From assembly GCF_039531105.1 (NCBI RefSeq), contig NZ_BAAAPK010000001.1, positions 3,135,915-3,199,914 on the forward strand: a DNA stretch of 64,000 nucleotides, given 5' to 3'. Of this stretch, positions 8,216 through 16,862 are shown one piece after another (the stretch's first letter is position 1; every line of letters starts with the position of its first letter). The translations under genes were made by a program, and so were the position numbers. The notes under the pieces are model-generated. The model saw nothing but the letters and a program-made list of their open reading frames with translations, did not search any database and was not told the DNA's origin. This DNA is from Microbacterium lacus (GTDB lineage Bacteria > Actinomycetota > Actinomycetes > Actinomycetales > Microbacteriaceae).

Positions 8216-8610
8216 TGCGTGTCGACCAGATCGGATCCGCCGGCGGCGGCCCCTCGGGGGTCGCCGCCGGGGAGACCGCCTACCCGGGCCGCATCGACGT
8301 GAAGGAGAGGGCTGTGCGCAAGGTCGCCGAAGAGGCGTCCGCTCGCACGATGGGCGTGGACCGCAGCGACATCTCGGTCGAGGTATCCGAGTACGGCGGA
8401 GGAATCGCACTCCGCCTCGCGACTCCGCTCCCGATCCCCGATCTGGACGACGCCGCCGCCATCGCGGCATCCGTCCCCGTCCTCGAGCGTGTGGCCAACC
8501 TGCAGGCCGAGCTCCAGAGCACGATCTCCGGCATCGTCGGCCGCAGGGTCACCCGCATCAACATCACCATCACCGGAGCCACGGTGCCACCCAGAAGGAG
8601 GGTGAAATGA
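8215..8610 (+). CDS. Asp23/Gls24-like protein
   Basis: The 131-residue product has a helix RIDVKERAVRKVAEEASARTMGV, the strand pattern ISVEVSEYGGGIALRLATP, a helix LERVANLQAELQSTISGIVG and a final VTRINITITG strand, which is the Asp23 fold order. The ATG at 8215 overlaps the upstream TAA. A gene-internal GGAGGGTGAA near its 3' end serves as the ribosome site of the following gene, whose ATG overlaps the stop. Confidence 0.7.
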   Translation: MRVDQIGSAGGGPSGVAAGETAYPGRIDVKERAVRKVAEEASARTMGVDRSDISVEVSEYGGGIALRLATPLPIPDLDDAAAIAASVPVLERVANLQAELQSTISGIVGRRVTRINITITGATVPPRRRVK

Positions 8611-9188
8611 GCAGTCCGGCCCTTCGCCGCGTCGTACGTCGTGAGACGCACTCGCCGCGCACCGTCGCCATGTTCGTGGCCCTCATCCTGCTGATCCTCG
8701 CGCTGGTCTACATCGGCACCGAGATCGTGCTGCACCTGCTGTCGCAGCCGGCACTGCTCCTCGGCCCCGCACAGGCTCTCGCGTGGGTCGTCGGACTCCC
8801 GACCGCGCAGCCACCGGCTCTGGTCGTCCTCGGCGGCGCGGTCATCGCGATCGTCGGGCTGGCCTTCGTCGTGCTGGCAGTGACCCCGGGTCGACTGTCC
8901 AAGCACCAGATGCAGTGGGGCGAGCGCGCGGTCGTCGTGGACAACGGCGTGATCGCCTCGGCACTCGCTCAGCACATCAGTGACGAGATCGGTCTCCCCC
9001 GCGACCGGATCACGGTGGGCGTCGCGCATCGCACGGTCGATGTCACGGTCCGCCCCGGTGCGGGCGTTCCGCTCGAACAGAACCGTGTGCGCGAGGTCGC
9101 CGACCGCGAGCTCGCCGAGTACCGCCTCATCCCTTCCGTGAAGACCCGCGTGCGGGTCGTCCGCCCGAGCGAAAGCGAGCTCGCCTGA
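8607..9188 (+). CDS. DUF6286/AmaP-like membrane-anchored protein
   Basis: The 193-residue protein has two transmembrane segments (about 22-44 and 70-92) and a cytoplasmic C-terminal domain with ITVGVAHRTVDVTVRPGAG and VKTRVRVVRP. The topology matches the AmaP anchors that tether Asp23 to the membrane in Firmicutes and the DUF6286 proteins of actinobacteria. It starts inside the stop of the previous gene (ATGA) and its TGA shares one base with the next ATG. Confidence 0.75.
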   Translation: MSSPALRRVVRRETHSPRTVAMFVALILLILALVYIGTEIVLHLLSQPALLLGPAQALAWVVGLPTAQPPALVVLGGAVIAIVGLAFVVLAVTPGRLSKHQMQWGERAVVVDNGVIASALAQHISDEIGLPRDRITVGVAHRTVDVTVRPGAGVPLEQNRVREVADRELAEYRLIPSVKTRVRVVRPSESELA

Positions 9189-9805
9189 TGAACGACACCA
9201 ACCGCGCCGTCAACCGCACGGTGCTGCTGATCGTGGGCCTCCTCCTCACCGCACTCGGCGCCGCCGCGATCCTCGCGGTGACGTGGGCGCCCGCTCGGGA
9301 CATCTGGACCGGCGCCGGCGAGAACAGCGAGTCCTGGCTCGAACAGGCCGCGAAGGTGACCCAGATCGGCGGGACGACACTCACGTGGCTCGCCCTCGGC
9401 GGGCTGGCCGTGATCGTCGTGCTCGTCGTGCTGCTGATCGTGACGATCGTCCGCACCGCCTCGGGCGGCCGGTCGAAGACCGTTCTGCGCTCGAGCGGTG
9501 CAGAGAACCCGATCGGACGAGTCACGGTGACCGAGGCCTTCGCATCGGATGCTCTGAAGAACTCGCTGGCGGGACGCGATGAGATCCTCTCGACGGCGGT
9601 GACGGCGAACGACATCAAGCGCCAGCCGGTCATGCACGTGAGCGTCACCCCTCGTCAAAACACCTCACCGCGTGAGCTCACGGGTCACATCGACTCTCTG
9701 CTCACCGGTCTCGCGCGGTTGACCGGCCAGGATCCGCCGACGTACATCTCGATCCACACGGGTCTGCGCGCGAAACTCGCGCACGACAAGCAGCGCCTGT
9801 CCTGA
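9188..9805 (+). CDS. AmaP-like membrane protein
   Basis: The 205-residue protein has two transmembrane segments (about 12-32 and 62-86, the latter LALGGLAVIVVLVVLLIVTIV) around a short external loop, then a cytoplasmic domain ending in YISIHTGLRAKLAHDKQR. This is a second anchor-like protein in the same operon and probably works with the Asp23 proteins. The two paralogues differ in the soluble domain. It is the last gene of the run that starts at 7542. Confidence 0.7.
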   Translation: MNDTNRAVNRTVLLIVGLLLTALGAAAILAVTWAPARDIWTGAGENSESWLEQAAKVTQIGGTTLTWLALGGLAVIVVLVVLLIVTIVRTASGGRSKTVLRSSGAENPIGRVTVTEAFASDALKNSLAGRDEILSTAVTANDIKRQPVMHVSVTPRQNTSPRELTGHIDSLLTGLARLTGQDPPTYISIHTGLRAKLAHDKQRLS

Positions 9806-9857
9806 CCACCGCCGGGCCCCGGTCGGGCCCTCATCACCACAAAGGAAAGGAGATGCC

Positions 9858-10037
9858 ATGGGCATCGGAGACGACATCAAGAACAAGGCCGAAGAGCTGA
9901 CCGGCAAGGCCAAGGAGGCCATCGGCAAGGCGACCGACAACGACAAGCTCGTCGCGGAGGGCAAGGCCGACCAGGCCAAGGCAGGCGTCAAGCAGGCGGG
10001 CGAGAACGTGAAGGACGCGTTCAACGGCGACAAGTGA
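9858..10037 (+). CDS. CsbD family stress protein
   Basis: This 59-residue hydrophilic protein (GIGDDIKNKAEELTGKAK, then IGKATDNDKLVAEGKADQAKAG) matches the CsbD family, general-stress proteins of unknown mechanism. The start follows AAGGAAAGGAG. It lies 52 bp after the AmaP-like gene and is closed by a strong 20-bp-stem terminator. A close paralogue is at 58726-58896. Confidence 0.92.
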   Translation: MGIGDDIKNKAEELTGKAKEAIGKATDNDKLVAEGKADQAKAGVKQAGENVKDAFNGDK

Positions 10038-10043
10038 GCCGTG

Positions 10044-10087
10044 CATGACGATGCCCCCGGACCGCGAGGTCCGGGGGCATCGTCATG
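10044..10087. terminator. Perfect 20-bp hairpin, bidirectional terminator
   Basis: The arms 10044-10063 and 10068-10087 are perfectly complementary (core GATGCCCCCGGACC) with a GCGA loop. The hairpin lies between the convergent csbD and hsp20 genes, ending 6 bp after one stop region and 10 bp before the other. Confidence 0.9.
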
Positions 10088-10097
10088 CGGTCCGGGC

Positions 10098-10553
10098 TTA
10101 CTGCTCGACCGGCTGAGGCGCGTCGGCGCTCTCGTGGGCGCGGATCACCGGGGATTCGGCATCCGTGGACACCTCGATCTTGCGCGGCTTCGCCTTCTCG
10201 CTCACCGGAATCGTCACGCTCAGCACGCCGTTGCTGTACGTCGCGGAGATGCGCTCGGTGTCGATGCCCTGGCCGAGGTTCAGCTGCCGCAGGAAGCTCG
10301 CGGCCTCGCGCTCGCGGGTGATCCACTTCACGCCGTCGCCCGCGGTCAGGGTTCGCTCGGCACGGATCGTCAGCAGCTGACCGTCCACGTCGATGTCGAC
10401 CGAGCCCGGATCGATGCCCGGAAGATCGGCGGTCAGGACGTAGTGGTCGCCGTCCCGGTACAGGTCCATCGGCATCCGTCGCGGACCGCGGCGCGGGTCG
10501 AACAGCGTCGACGCGAAGCGGTCCAGTTCACGGAACGGGTCGTAGGTGGCCAT
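10098..10553 (-). CDS. Hsp20/alpha-crystallin family small heat shock protein
   Basis: This 151-residue holdase has the alpha-crystallin domain at about residues 28-130, with PMDLYRDGDHYVLTADLPGI, the GVLSVTIPV motif and a C-terminal extension. ATG 10553 follows AAAGGAGTG. The promoter region holds both an HspR-type (HAIR) and an HrcA-type (CIRCE) operator, so expression should rise on heat shock when both repressors are released. It appears monocistronic. Confidence 0.95.
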   Translation of the reverse strand: MATYDPFRELDRFASTLFDPRRGPRRMPMDLYRDGDHYVLTADLPGIDPGSVDIDVDGQLLTIRAERTLTAGDGVKWITREREAASFLRQLNLGQGIDTERISATYSNGVLSVTIPVSEKAKPRKIEVSTDAESPVIRAHESADAPQPVEQ

Positions 10554-10602
10554 GATTCACTCCTTTGTCGTCGTCCGGATGCTGCTCCGGAGGGTTCTGA
10601 GA

Positions 10603-10623
10603 GTTGAGTCGGTATGACTCAAC
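10603..10623. promoter_or_regulatory. HAIR element (HspR operator) upstream of hsp20
   Basis: Arms GTTGAGT and ACTCAAC flank 7 bp (CGGTATG). The HspR consensus is CTTGAGT-N7-ACTCAAG, so only the outermost pair differs, and symmetrically. It lies 50-70 bp upstream of the hsp20 start. Confidence 0.85.
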
Positions 10624-10633
10624 TACGCTCAGA

Positions 10634-10660
10634 TTAGCACTCGAGGTAGGAGAGTGCCAG
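10634..10660. promoter_or_regulatory. CIRCE-like element (HrcA operator) upstream of hsp20
   Basis: TTAGCACTC, 9 bp, then GAGTGCCAG matches the CIRCE consensus TTAGCACTC-N9-GAGTGCTAA at 16 of 18 arm positions. It sits 10 bp further from the hsp20 gene than the HAIR element. Confidence 0.8.
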
Positions 10661-10710
10661 CCGTTCGCTCACGGCGAAGAGGGCCGGACGACAGGGCGGC
10701 GAACGGCGTC

Positions 10711-11076
10711 TCAGCCGCGCTGGAACGCGACCAGGCCGACGGCGTTGCCCTCGGAGTCTCGGACGAACGCCTGCCACTCCTCATGCCCGACGGGGCCGAG
10801 CAGATCGCTGTCGTGAGTGAAGATCACGTGCGGGCGTGAGATCACCTCGGCCAGTCCCTCGAGACGCTCGAGGGCGTCGTGCACGTTGTCGACCTGCAGG
10901 TACAGCAGACCGGCCGGCGCATTGCGATCGAGCAGGAGCCGCACCCCGTCGAGATCGAAGAAGACCAGTCCGGCGTCATCGAACCGCGCGGTGGGAGCAG
11001 TCTCCAGCAGCACCGTGTAGAAGTCCGCTGCGCGGTCGAGATCCTCCACGCGCTGCGCCACCTGAACCAACCGCAT
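10711..11076 (-). CDS. VOC (glyoxalase/bleomycin resistance) family protein
   Basis: The 121-residue protein begins MRLVQVAQRVEDLDRAADFYTVLL, the first beta-alpha unit of a VOC module, and ends in FVRDSEGNAVGLVAFQ, the typical last strand. ATG 11076 is chosen since GAGGGGG lies 5 bp upstream; ATG 11100 is the alternative. The function within VOC (dioxygenase, isomerase, resistance) cannot be told. It is divergent from amylosucrase. Confidence 0.85.
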   Translation of the reverse strand: MRLVQVAQRVEDLDRAADFYTVLLETAPTARFDDAGLVFFDLDGVRLLLDRNAPAGLLYLQVDNVHDALERLEGLAEVISRPHVIFTHDSDLLGPVGHEEWQAFVRDSEGNAVGLVAFQRG

Positions 11077-11158
11077 GAGCGCCCCCTCGGCATCCGTCAT
11101 CGACAGTCTGTCAGCCCTAAAGTGAGTGCAGGCAACAGCGTCGCGAAAAGGGAGCCCC

Positions 11159-13054
11159 ATGCCGAGACTCACCGCCGAGTGGACGAGCGACATCGACGAA
11201 GTCCGTCGCCTGGCCGCGGGAGCCGTCGGAGAACCCGATGCCGCGTTCGCGCGTCGCTTCGCCGAGCACTTCCCGACGCTGCATCCGCTGTTCGTCCAGC
11301 TCTACGGCACCCGCGAGGACGGACTGGAGCAGCTCGCGGCGGTCGTCGCCGAGGCGGCCGCCTCGTGGAACGCCCGCCCGCTCGAGCTCAAGGCGCGTGA
11401 CGACCTGCGCGAGCAGAACCCGGAGTGGTACCTGTCGAACCAGATGCTCGGCGGCGTCTGCTACGTCGATCGCTACGCCGGCGATCTGCAGGGGGTGCGC
11501 GAGCAGATCCCGTACTTCCAGGAGCTCGGTCTGACCTACCTGCACCTCATGCCGCTCTTCGAGAGTCCCGAGGGCAACTCCGACGGCGGCTATGCGGTCT
11601 CCAGCTATCGGCACGTGAACCCCGCGCTCGGCTCGATGGACGACCTGGCCTCGCTCGCGGCGGACCTGCGCCTGGCCGGCATCTCGCTCGTGGTCGACTT
11701 CATCTTCAACCACACGAGCAACGAGCACGAGTGGGCGAAGAAGGCCGTCGCGGGAGAACCCGGCTACGAGGACTTCTACCTGATCTTCCCCGACCGCACG
11801 ATGCCGGACGAGTACGAGAAGACGGTGCGGGAGATCTTCCCGGACGATCATCCGGGCAGCTTCGTGCAGCTACCCGACGGGCGATGGATCTGGGCGACGT
11901 TCTACCACTTCCAGTGGGACCTCAACTACGCCAACCCCGCGGTCTTCCGCGCGATGGCCGGGGAGATGCTGTTCCTCGCGAACCGGGGCGTGGAGATCCT
12001 CCGGATGGACGCCGTGGCCTTCATCTGGAAGCAGCTCGGCACGGCGTGCGAATCACTGCCCGAGGCGCACCTGCTGCTGCGGGCCTTCAACGCGGTGCTG
12101 CGGATGGCCGCGCCGAGCCTGCTGTTCAAGTCCGAGGCGATCGTGCACCCCGACGAGGTCGTCGAGTACGTGTCGCTCCAGGAGTGCCAGCTGTCGTACA
12201 ACCCGCTGCAGATGGCGCTCACGTGGGAGGCGCTCGCGACCCGCGACCCGCGCCTGCTGCAGCAGGCGCTCGAGCGTCGCCACGCTCTGCCCGCCGGCAC
12301 CGCGTGGGTCAACTACGTGCGCAGCCACGACGACATCGGCTGGACGTTCGCCGACGAGGATGCCGCCGAGTTCGGCATCGACGGGTTCTCGCATCGCCGG
12401 TTCCTCAATGACTTCTACGTGGGGCGCTTTCCCGGCAGCTTCGCCCGCGGCGTGCCCTTCCAGGAGAACCCCAAGACCGGAGACGCCCGCATCACGGGGA
12501 CGACGGCCTCGCTCGCGGGGATCGAGGCGCGGGATGCCGGAGGTGTGGACCGCGTGGTCCTCGCGCACGCGATCGCACTGTCCACCGGCGGGGTTCCGCT
12601 GCTCTACCTCGGCGACGAGGTCGCGCAGCTCAACGACTACTCCTACGTCGACGACGAGGCGACGGCGGGCGACAGCCGGTGGGTGCACCGGCCGAAGCGC
12701 CCGCAGCAGCGCTATGCGGAGCGGTCGGATGCCGCCACCGACGCGGGCCGCGTGTTCCGGGGTCTGACCGACCTGATCCGCGCGCGGCAGGGCACGCCCG
12801 AATTCGCCGGCGGCGAGCTCATCGGCTTCGATGCGAAGCACCCGGCCGTGCTCGGATTCCAGCGGCCCGGCCGCGATGCGCTGATCCTCGTGCTCGCGAA
12901 CGTCGGGGACGACCTGGCGCTCATCGATCCGCGCACGCTGAGCGGTTTCCACGCCGACGCGATCGACGTCGTCACGGGAGACGAGGTCGACCTGACGCAC
13001 GGCCTCGCCCTCCAGCCGCACGGCTACGCGTGGCTGCGCGTCCGATCGCTCTGA
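11159..13054 (+). CDS. Amylosucrase (GH13 subfamily 4)
   Basis: The 631-residue enzyme should make alpha-1,4-glucan from sucrose with release of fructose. The catalytic residues of Neisseria amylosucrase (D286, E328, D393) have direct counterparts here at D284 (ILRMDAVAF), E326 (LLFKSEAIV) and D391/D392 (RSHDDIGWTF), a constant offset of two. The N-terminal helical domain and the GGVCYVDRYAGDLQG entry into the barrel are also present. ATG 11159 follows AAAAGGGAG. No sucrose transporter or glycogen gene is adjacent. A 14-bp terminator hairpin follows. Confidence 0.9.
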   Translation: MPRLTAEWTSDIDEVRRLAAGAVGEPDAAFARRFAEHFPTLHPLFVQLYGTREDGLEQLAAVVAEAAASWNARPLELKARDDLREQNPEWYLSNQMLGGVCYVDRYAGDLQGVREQIPYFQELGLTYLHLMPLFESPEGNSDGGYAVSSYRHVNPALGSMDDLASLAADLRLAGISLVVDFIFNHTSNEHEWAKKAVAGEPGYEDFYLIFPDRTMPDEYEKTVREIFPDDHPGSFVQLPDGRWIWATFYHFQWDLNYANPAVFRAMAGEMLFLANRGVEILRMDAVAFIWKQLGTACESLPEAHLLLRAFNAVLRMAAPSLLFKSEAIVHPDEVVEYVSLQECQLSYNPLQMALTWEALATRDPRLLQQALERRHALPAGTAWVNYVRSHDDIGWTFADEDAAEFGIDGFSHRRFLNDFYVGRFPGSFARGVPFQENPKTGDARITGTTASLAGIEARDAGGVDRVVLAHAIALSTGGVPLLYLGDEVAQLNDYSYVDDEATAGDSRWVHRPKRPQQRYAERSDAATDAGRVFRGLTDLIRARQGTPEFAGGELIGFDAKHPAVLGFQRPGRDALILVLANVGDDLALIDPRTLSGFHADAIDVVTGDEVDLTHGLALQPHGYAWLRVRSL

Positions 13055-13096
13055 CGACTCCGCTTTCCGCCGACTCGCGGTGCCCGCGCGGAACAC

Positions 13097-13283
13097 CTAT
13101 GGCCGTGTCGCCATTGGGGCGACACGGCCATGGGCGGCCGGGATGCGGAGACCCGATCTGCCTCCGATGAGACTGAAGATCAACCGCACCGACAGTGCGA
13201 GGACAGCCACCAGCCCGATGATGCCGAAGACGTTCTGCCACCACGCGTTCCGCATGTCGCCCATGAGGCTGCGGCGATTCGCC
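13097..13283 (-). pseudogene. Possible C-terminal remnant of an NRAMP-type metal transporter
   Basis: The minus-strand frame reads NRRSLMGDMRNAWW followed by one hydrophobic helix (VFGIIGLVAVLALSVRLIF). NRAMP/MntH proteins end with an RxxMGxxxNxxW segment and a last helix, so this looks like the final 40 residues of such a gene, with the rest missing. The frame starts abruptly at a junction with a LacI-like fragment on the other strand. A short expressed membrane peptide cannot be excluded. Confidence 0.4.
13099..13131. terminator. Terminator hairpin after amylosucrase
   Basis: Arms ATGGCCGTGTCGCC and GGCGACACGGCCAT (14 bp, perfect) flank a 5-base ATTGG loop, 45 bp after the amylosucrase stop. 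Confidence 0.8.
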
Positions 13284-13287
13284 ATCG

Positions 13288-13446
13288 GCGCTCCTCGACC
13301 AGGTCGAGATCTCCCTCCCTCCGGGTCTGCCCGTCGTCGTGATCGATTCGAACGCGGGCGCGAACTACTCCGTCGTCGACGTCGATCACGGCGCCGGGGC
13401 GCGCCAGTCGACCGAGCACCTGCTGAGCCTCGGCCACCGCAACGTC
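13288..13446 (+). pseudogene. Remnant of a LacI-family regulator (sensor domain fragment)
   Basis: The plus-strand frame reads LPPGLPVVVIDS, YSVVDVDHGAGAR and STEHLLSLGHRNV, in the order and spacing of the LacI/GalR sugar-sensing domain (residues about 130-185 of a normal protein). Neither the DNA-binding domain nor the rest of the sensor is present; homology stops after HRNV. It abuts the NRAMP-like remnant near 13285, marking a deletion or recombination scar. Confidence 0.65.
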
Positions 13447-13625
13447 TGCACATCGCGGGACCCCGCTCCTCCTTCTCGGCGACGCACCCGTTCCCTCTCC
13501 GGGCGCGCCGAGACACTGCCACCTGGGGCGTGTGGGCCGCCAGGTGCGGCGACACGCCGACAGCCGTCACAGACAGCAGTACTTCGGCACGTCATCGCGA
13601 TCGGCCCCGGCAGGTACGGACGCGC

Positions 13626-13660
13626 GGAGGGAGCCCGCGAGCACGATGCTCGCGGGCTCC
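13626..13660. terminator. Terminator hairpin downstream of the ara operon
   Basis: A perfect 16-bp stem (AGGGAGCCCGCGAGCA and its complement) closes over a CGA loop, 94 bp beyond the araA stop on the minus strand. The remaining DNA between 13447 and 13753 shows no gene. Confidence 0.75.
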
Positions 13661-13753
13661 CTTAGTCCGTCCGTGCTCCCGACCGCGGTCAGTGCCATCA
13701 CTCCGGCTACGGCGCAGGTGCGGATCGGCGGCGCCGCACTGACGCGGACGGGG

Positions 13754-15265
13754 TCAGAAGCCCTGGGCGAGGCGGTAGTACGCCTGGTTCCAGCGCAGTT
13801 CGTTCTGGAAGCCGCGGACCGTGGTGTTCTCGTCGATCACGACGATTTCGGTGCGGGCGATGTCGGCGAAGTCGCGGAAGACCTCGATGCCGACCGCGGT
13901 GGTCATGACCGTGTGGTGCGCAGCGCCCGCGGTGAGCCAGCACGCGGCGGACGTGGCGAAGTCGGGCTGGGGCTTCCAGATCGCCCGCCCGACCGGGAGC
14001 TGCGGCAGATCCGGGGCTTCGACGTTCTCCACGACGTTCGCGACGAGCCGGAACCGGTCGCGCATGTCGCTCATCGCGACCACGAGCGCGGGCCCGGGGT
14101 CGGCGGTGAACACGAGCCGGACCGGGTCATCCTTCCCGCCGATGCCCAGCGGGTGGACCTCCAGGCGCGGCCGGGCGGTCGTCAGCGACGGGGAGACCTC
14201 GAGCATGTGCGCGCCGAGGATGCGCTCCGAGCCCGGCACGAGGTCGTACGTGTAGTCCTCCATCAGGCTCGCGCCGCCCGGGAGCCCCGCACCCATCACA
14301 TTGGCGATCCGGACGAGGATCGCGGTCTTCCAGTCCCCCTCCGCGCCGAACCCGTACCCGTCGGCCATGAGGCGCTGCACCGCGAGCCCCGGCAGCTGCG
14401 TGAGGGCACCGAGGTCTTCGAAGCTCGTCGTGAACGCGCCGAACCCGCCCTCCTCGAGGAAGGACCGCAGCCCGATCTCGATCGCGGCCCCGTCACGGAG
14501 AGACTGGTGCCGCTCCCCGCCGGGAACCAGCTCGGACGCCACGTCGTATTCGTCGAGGTAGACCTGCACGAGCGCGTCGATGTCCGCCGCGGATGCCGCG
14601 GCGACGGCATCCGCGAGCTCGTTCACGCCCCACGTGTTCACCTGCACCCCGAAGCGCAGCTCCGCCTCGGTCTTGTCGCCCTCGGTGACCGCGACGTAGC
14701 GCATGTTGTCACCGAAACGCGCGAGCTTGAGGGAGCGGGACGCCGCCCACCCCGCCGCCGCCCGCTGCCAGTCCTCGATCTGAGCCCGCACCACCGGATT
14801 CGACACGTGCCCGACCACGGTCTTGCGCGCCACGCCCAGCCGGGTCTGGATGTACCCGAACTCCCGGTCGCCGTGCGCGGCCTGGTTCAGGTTCATGAAG
14901 TCGAAGTCGATCTCCGACCACGGCAGCTCGACGTTGGCCTGCGTGTGCAGGTGCAGCAACGGTTTCTGCAGCGCGTCCAGGCCCGCGATCCACATCTTCG
15001 CCGGGCTGAACGTGTGCATCCACGCGACCACGCCGATCACGTCGTCGCGCGCGTTCACCTCCAGTGCAAGGCGGCGGATCGAGTCCGAATCCTTCAGAAC
15101 CGGCTTCCAGACGACCCTCACCGGCAGCGCATCCAGGCCCGCCGCCACGGCCTGGGACTGCTCTGCCACCTGGCGGAGAGTCTCCTCGCCGTACAGATTC
15201 TGGCTGCCGGTGACGAACCACACCTCGTAGTTCTCGAGCGTGGTGGAAAGAGGCGTGCGGGTCAT
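13754..15265 (-). CDS. araA: L-arabinose isomerase
   Basis: The enzyme interconverts L-arabinose and L-ribulose. The 503-residue protein starts with the AraA signature [25 protein letters not shown], includes [18 protein letters not shown] and [11 protein letters not shown], and later [17 protein letters not shown] and [13 protein letters not shown], the usual metal and substrate region. It is the third gene of araD-araB-araA, starting 16 bp after the kinase. The length matches the family (about 500). Confidence 0.96.
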   Translation of the reverse strand: MTRTPLSTTLENYEVWFVTGSQNLYGEETLRQVAEQSQAVAAGLDALPVRVVWKPVLKDSDSIRRLALEVNARDDVIGVVAWMHTFSPAKMWIAGLDALQKPLLHLHTQANVELPWSEIDFDFMNLNQAAHGDREFGYIQTRLGVARKTVVGHVSNPVVRAQIEDWQRAAAGWAASRSLKLARFGDNMRYVAVTEGDKTEAELRFGVQVNTWGVNELADAVAAASAADIDALVQVYLDEYDVASELVPGGERHQSLRDGAAIEIGLRSFLEEGGFGAFTTSFEDLGALTQLPGLAVQRLMADGYGFGAEGDWKTAILVRIANVMGAGLPGGASLMEDYTYDLVPGSERILGAHMLEVSPSLTTARPRLEVHPLGIGGKDDPVRLVFTADPGPALVVAMSDMRDRFRLVANVVENVEAPDLPQLPVGRAIWKPQPDFATSAACWLTAGAAHHTVMTTAVGIEVFRDFADIARTEIVVIDENTTVRGFQNELRWNQAYYRLAQGF

Positions 15266-15281
15266 GAGGATCCTTCGTGGT

Positions 15282-16862
15282 TCACAGGGCGGTCACGGCC
15301 GCGGCTTCGACCGCGAGGCCGGCGCGGTAGCGCTCGAGGTAGGAGGTGAAGCCGGCGACGTCGACGGGGTCGGCATCCACCGTGATGGTCTGCGCGTCAC
15401 GGAAGACGACGTCATCGAGATAGTCGGGCAGCGCGCGTCGGCCGGGAGCCGCCGCGAACGCGGCGAGGACGGCGATCCCCCAGGCTCCACCCTCGGATGC
15501 CGTGTCGCCGACGGCGACGGGGGCATCGAGAGCGCCGGCGAGGAACCGCTGCGCCACGCCCGCGGTGCGGAACATGCCACCGTGCGCGAACATGCGGTCC
15601 AACCGCACCCCCTCGCCATCGAGGACCCTCATGCCGAGGGCAAGTGTCCCGAAGACGCCGTACAGCTGGGCGCGCATGACGTTGGCCAAGGTGAAGCGAC
15701 TGTCCGGCGTCCGGACGAAGAGCGGACGGCCCTGGTCCAGGCCCACGATCGGCTCGCCGGCGAGGTGGTTGTAGGCGAGCAGGCCACCGGCATCGGCATC
15801 CCCCGCGAGTGCTTCACGGAACAGCAGATCGAAGACCTCATCGGTGCTGAGGGCGGCGCCGGCGGCATCGGCGAACCGTGCGAACATCCCCGCCCAGGCG
15901 GCCAGCTCGCTCGCGCCGTTGTTGCAGTGCACCATCGCCACCAGGTCGCCCGAGGGCGTCGTGACCAGGTCGAGCTCGTGGTGGACGCGGGTGAGGGGCT
16001 TCTCCAGCACGACCATCGCGAAGATGCTCGTGCCCGCGCTGACGTTGCCGGTCCGCGGGGCCACCGCGTTCGTCGCGACCATCCCCGTGCCGGCGTCGCC
16101 TTCGGGCGGACAGAGCGGGATGCCGGGCCGCAGCGTCCCGGTCGGATCCAGCAGCACCGCCCCCGCGGCCGTGAGCGTGCCCGCGTCCGCGCCCGCGGGG
16201 AGGACCGCGGGAAGCAGGTCCGTGACGCTGCGGCCGGCGAGGGCGTCGGCATCCAGCCGGTCGAAGAGACCGACGAGCCGCGCGTCGTAGTCCCCGGTCG
16301 CGGTGTCGATCGGGAACATGCCCGAGGCGTCGCCGACCCCCAGCACGCGGCGACCCGTCAGCATCGCATGGACATAGCCCGCGAGAGTCGTCAGGTGCGC
16401 GACATCGGCGACGTGCACTTCGGCGTCGAGCACCGCCTGATGGAAGTGCGCGATGGACCAGCGAAGCGGGATGTTGACGCCGAACAGCGCGGTGAGCTCT
16501 TCTGCGGCGACACCGGTCGAGGTGTTGCGCCACGTGCGGAAGGGGGTGAGGAGCGCTCCGTCGGCGTCGAGGGCGAGGTAGCCGTGCATCATCGCGGACA
16601 CCCCGATCGCCGCGAAGCTCTCCGGCACGACGCCGTGACGCGTCCGCGCGTCGATGATCAGCTGGGCGTAGGCGGCCTGGACTCCCGACCACACCGCGTC
16701 GAGCGGGTAGGTCCACACGCGGTCGTGGAACTCGTTCTCCCACTCGTGACTGCCCACCGCGAGCACATCGGTCGGGCGATCGGGGTCGATGAGGCACGCC
16801 TTGATGCGTGTCGAGCCGAGTTCGATGCCCAGCACCGCTCGCCCCTGGCCGATGACGCTCAT
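15282..16862 (-). CDS. araB: FGGY-family sugar kinase, probable L-ribulokinase
   Basis: The 526-residue FGGY kinase has [16 protein letters not shown] (phosphate-binding loop 1), FRTWRNTST, and a C-terminal ATP domain with [22 protein letters not shown]. Xylulokinase-like members of FGGY replace the classical AraB in several actinobacterial arabinose operons, and the placement between araD and araA implies ribulokinase activity. The ATG overlaps the araD stop (ATGA). Confidence 0.85.
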   Translation of the reverse strand: MSVIGQGRAVLGIELGSTRIKACLIDPDRPTDVLAVGSHEWENEFHDRVWTYPLDAVWSGVQAAYAQLIIDARTRHGVVPESFAAIGVSAMMHGYLALDADGALLTPFRTWRNTSTGVAAEELTALFGVNIPLRWSIAHFHQAVLDAEVHVADVAHLTTLAGYVHAMLTGRRVLGVGDASGMFPIDTATGDYDARLVGLFDRLDADALAGRSVTDLLPAVLPAGADAGTLTAAGAVLLDPTGTLRPGIPLCPPEGDAGTGMVATNAVAPRTGNVSAGTSIFAMVVLEKPLTRVHHELDLVTTPSGDLVAMVHCNNGASELAAWAGMFARFADAAGAALSTDEVFDLLFREALAGDADAGGLLAYNHLAGEPIVGLDQGRPLFVRTPDSRFTLANVMRAQLYGVFGTLALGMRVLDGEGVRLDRMFAHGGMFRTAGVAQRFLAGALDAPVAVGDTASEGGAWGIAVLAAFAAAPGRRALPDYLDDVVFRDAQTITVDADPVDVAGFTSYLERYRAGLAVEAAAVTAL

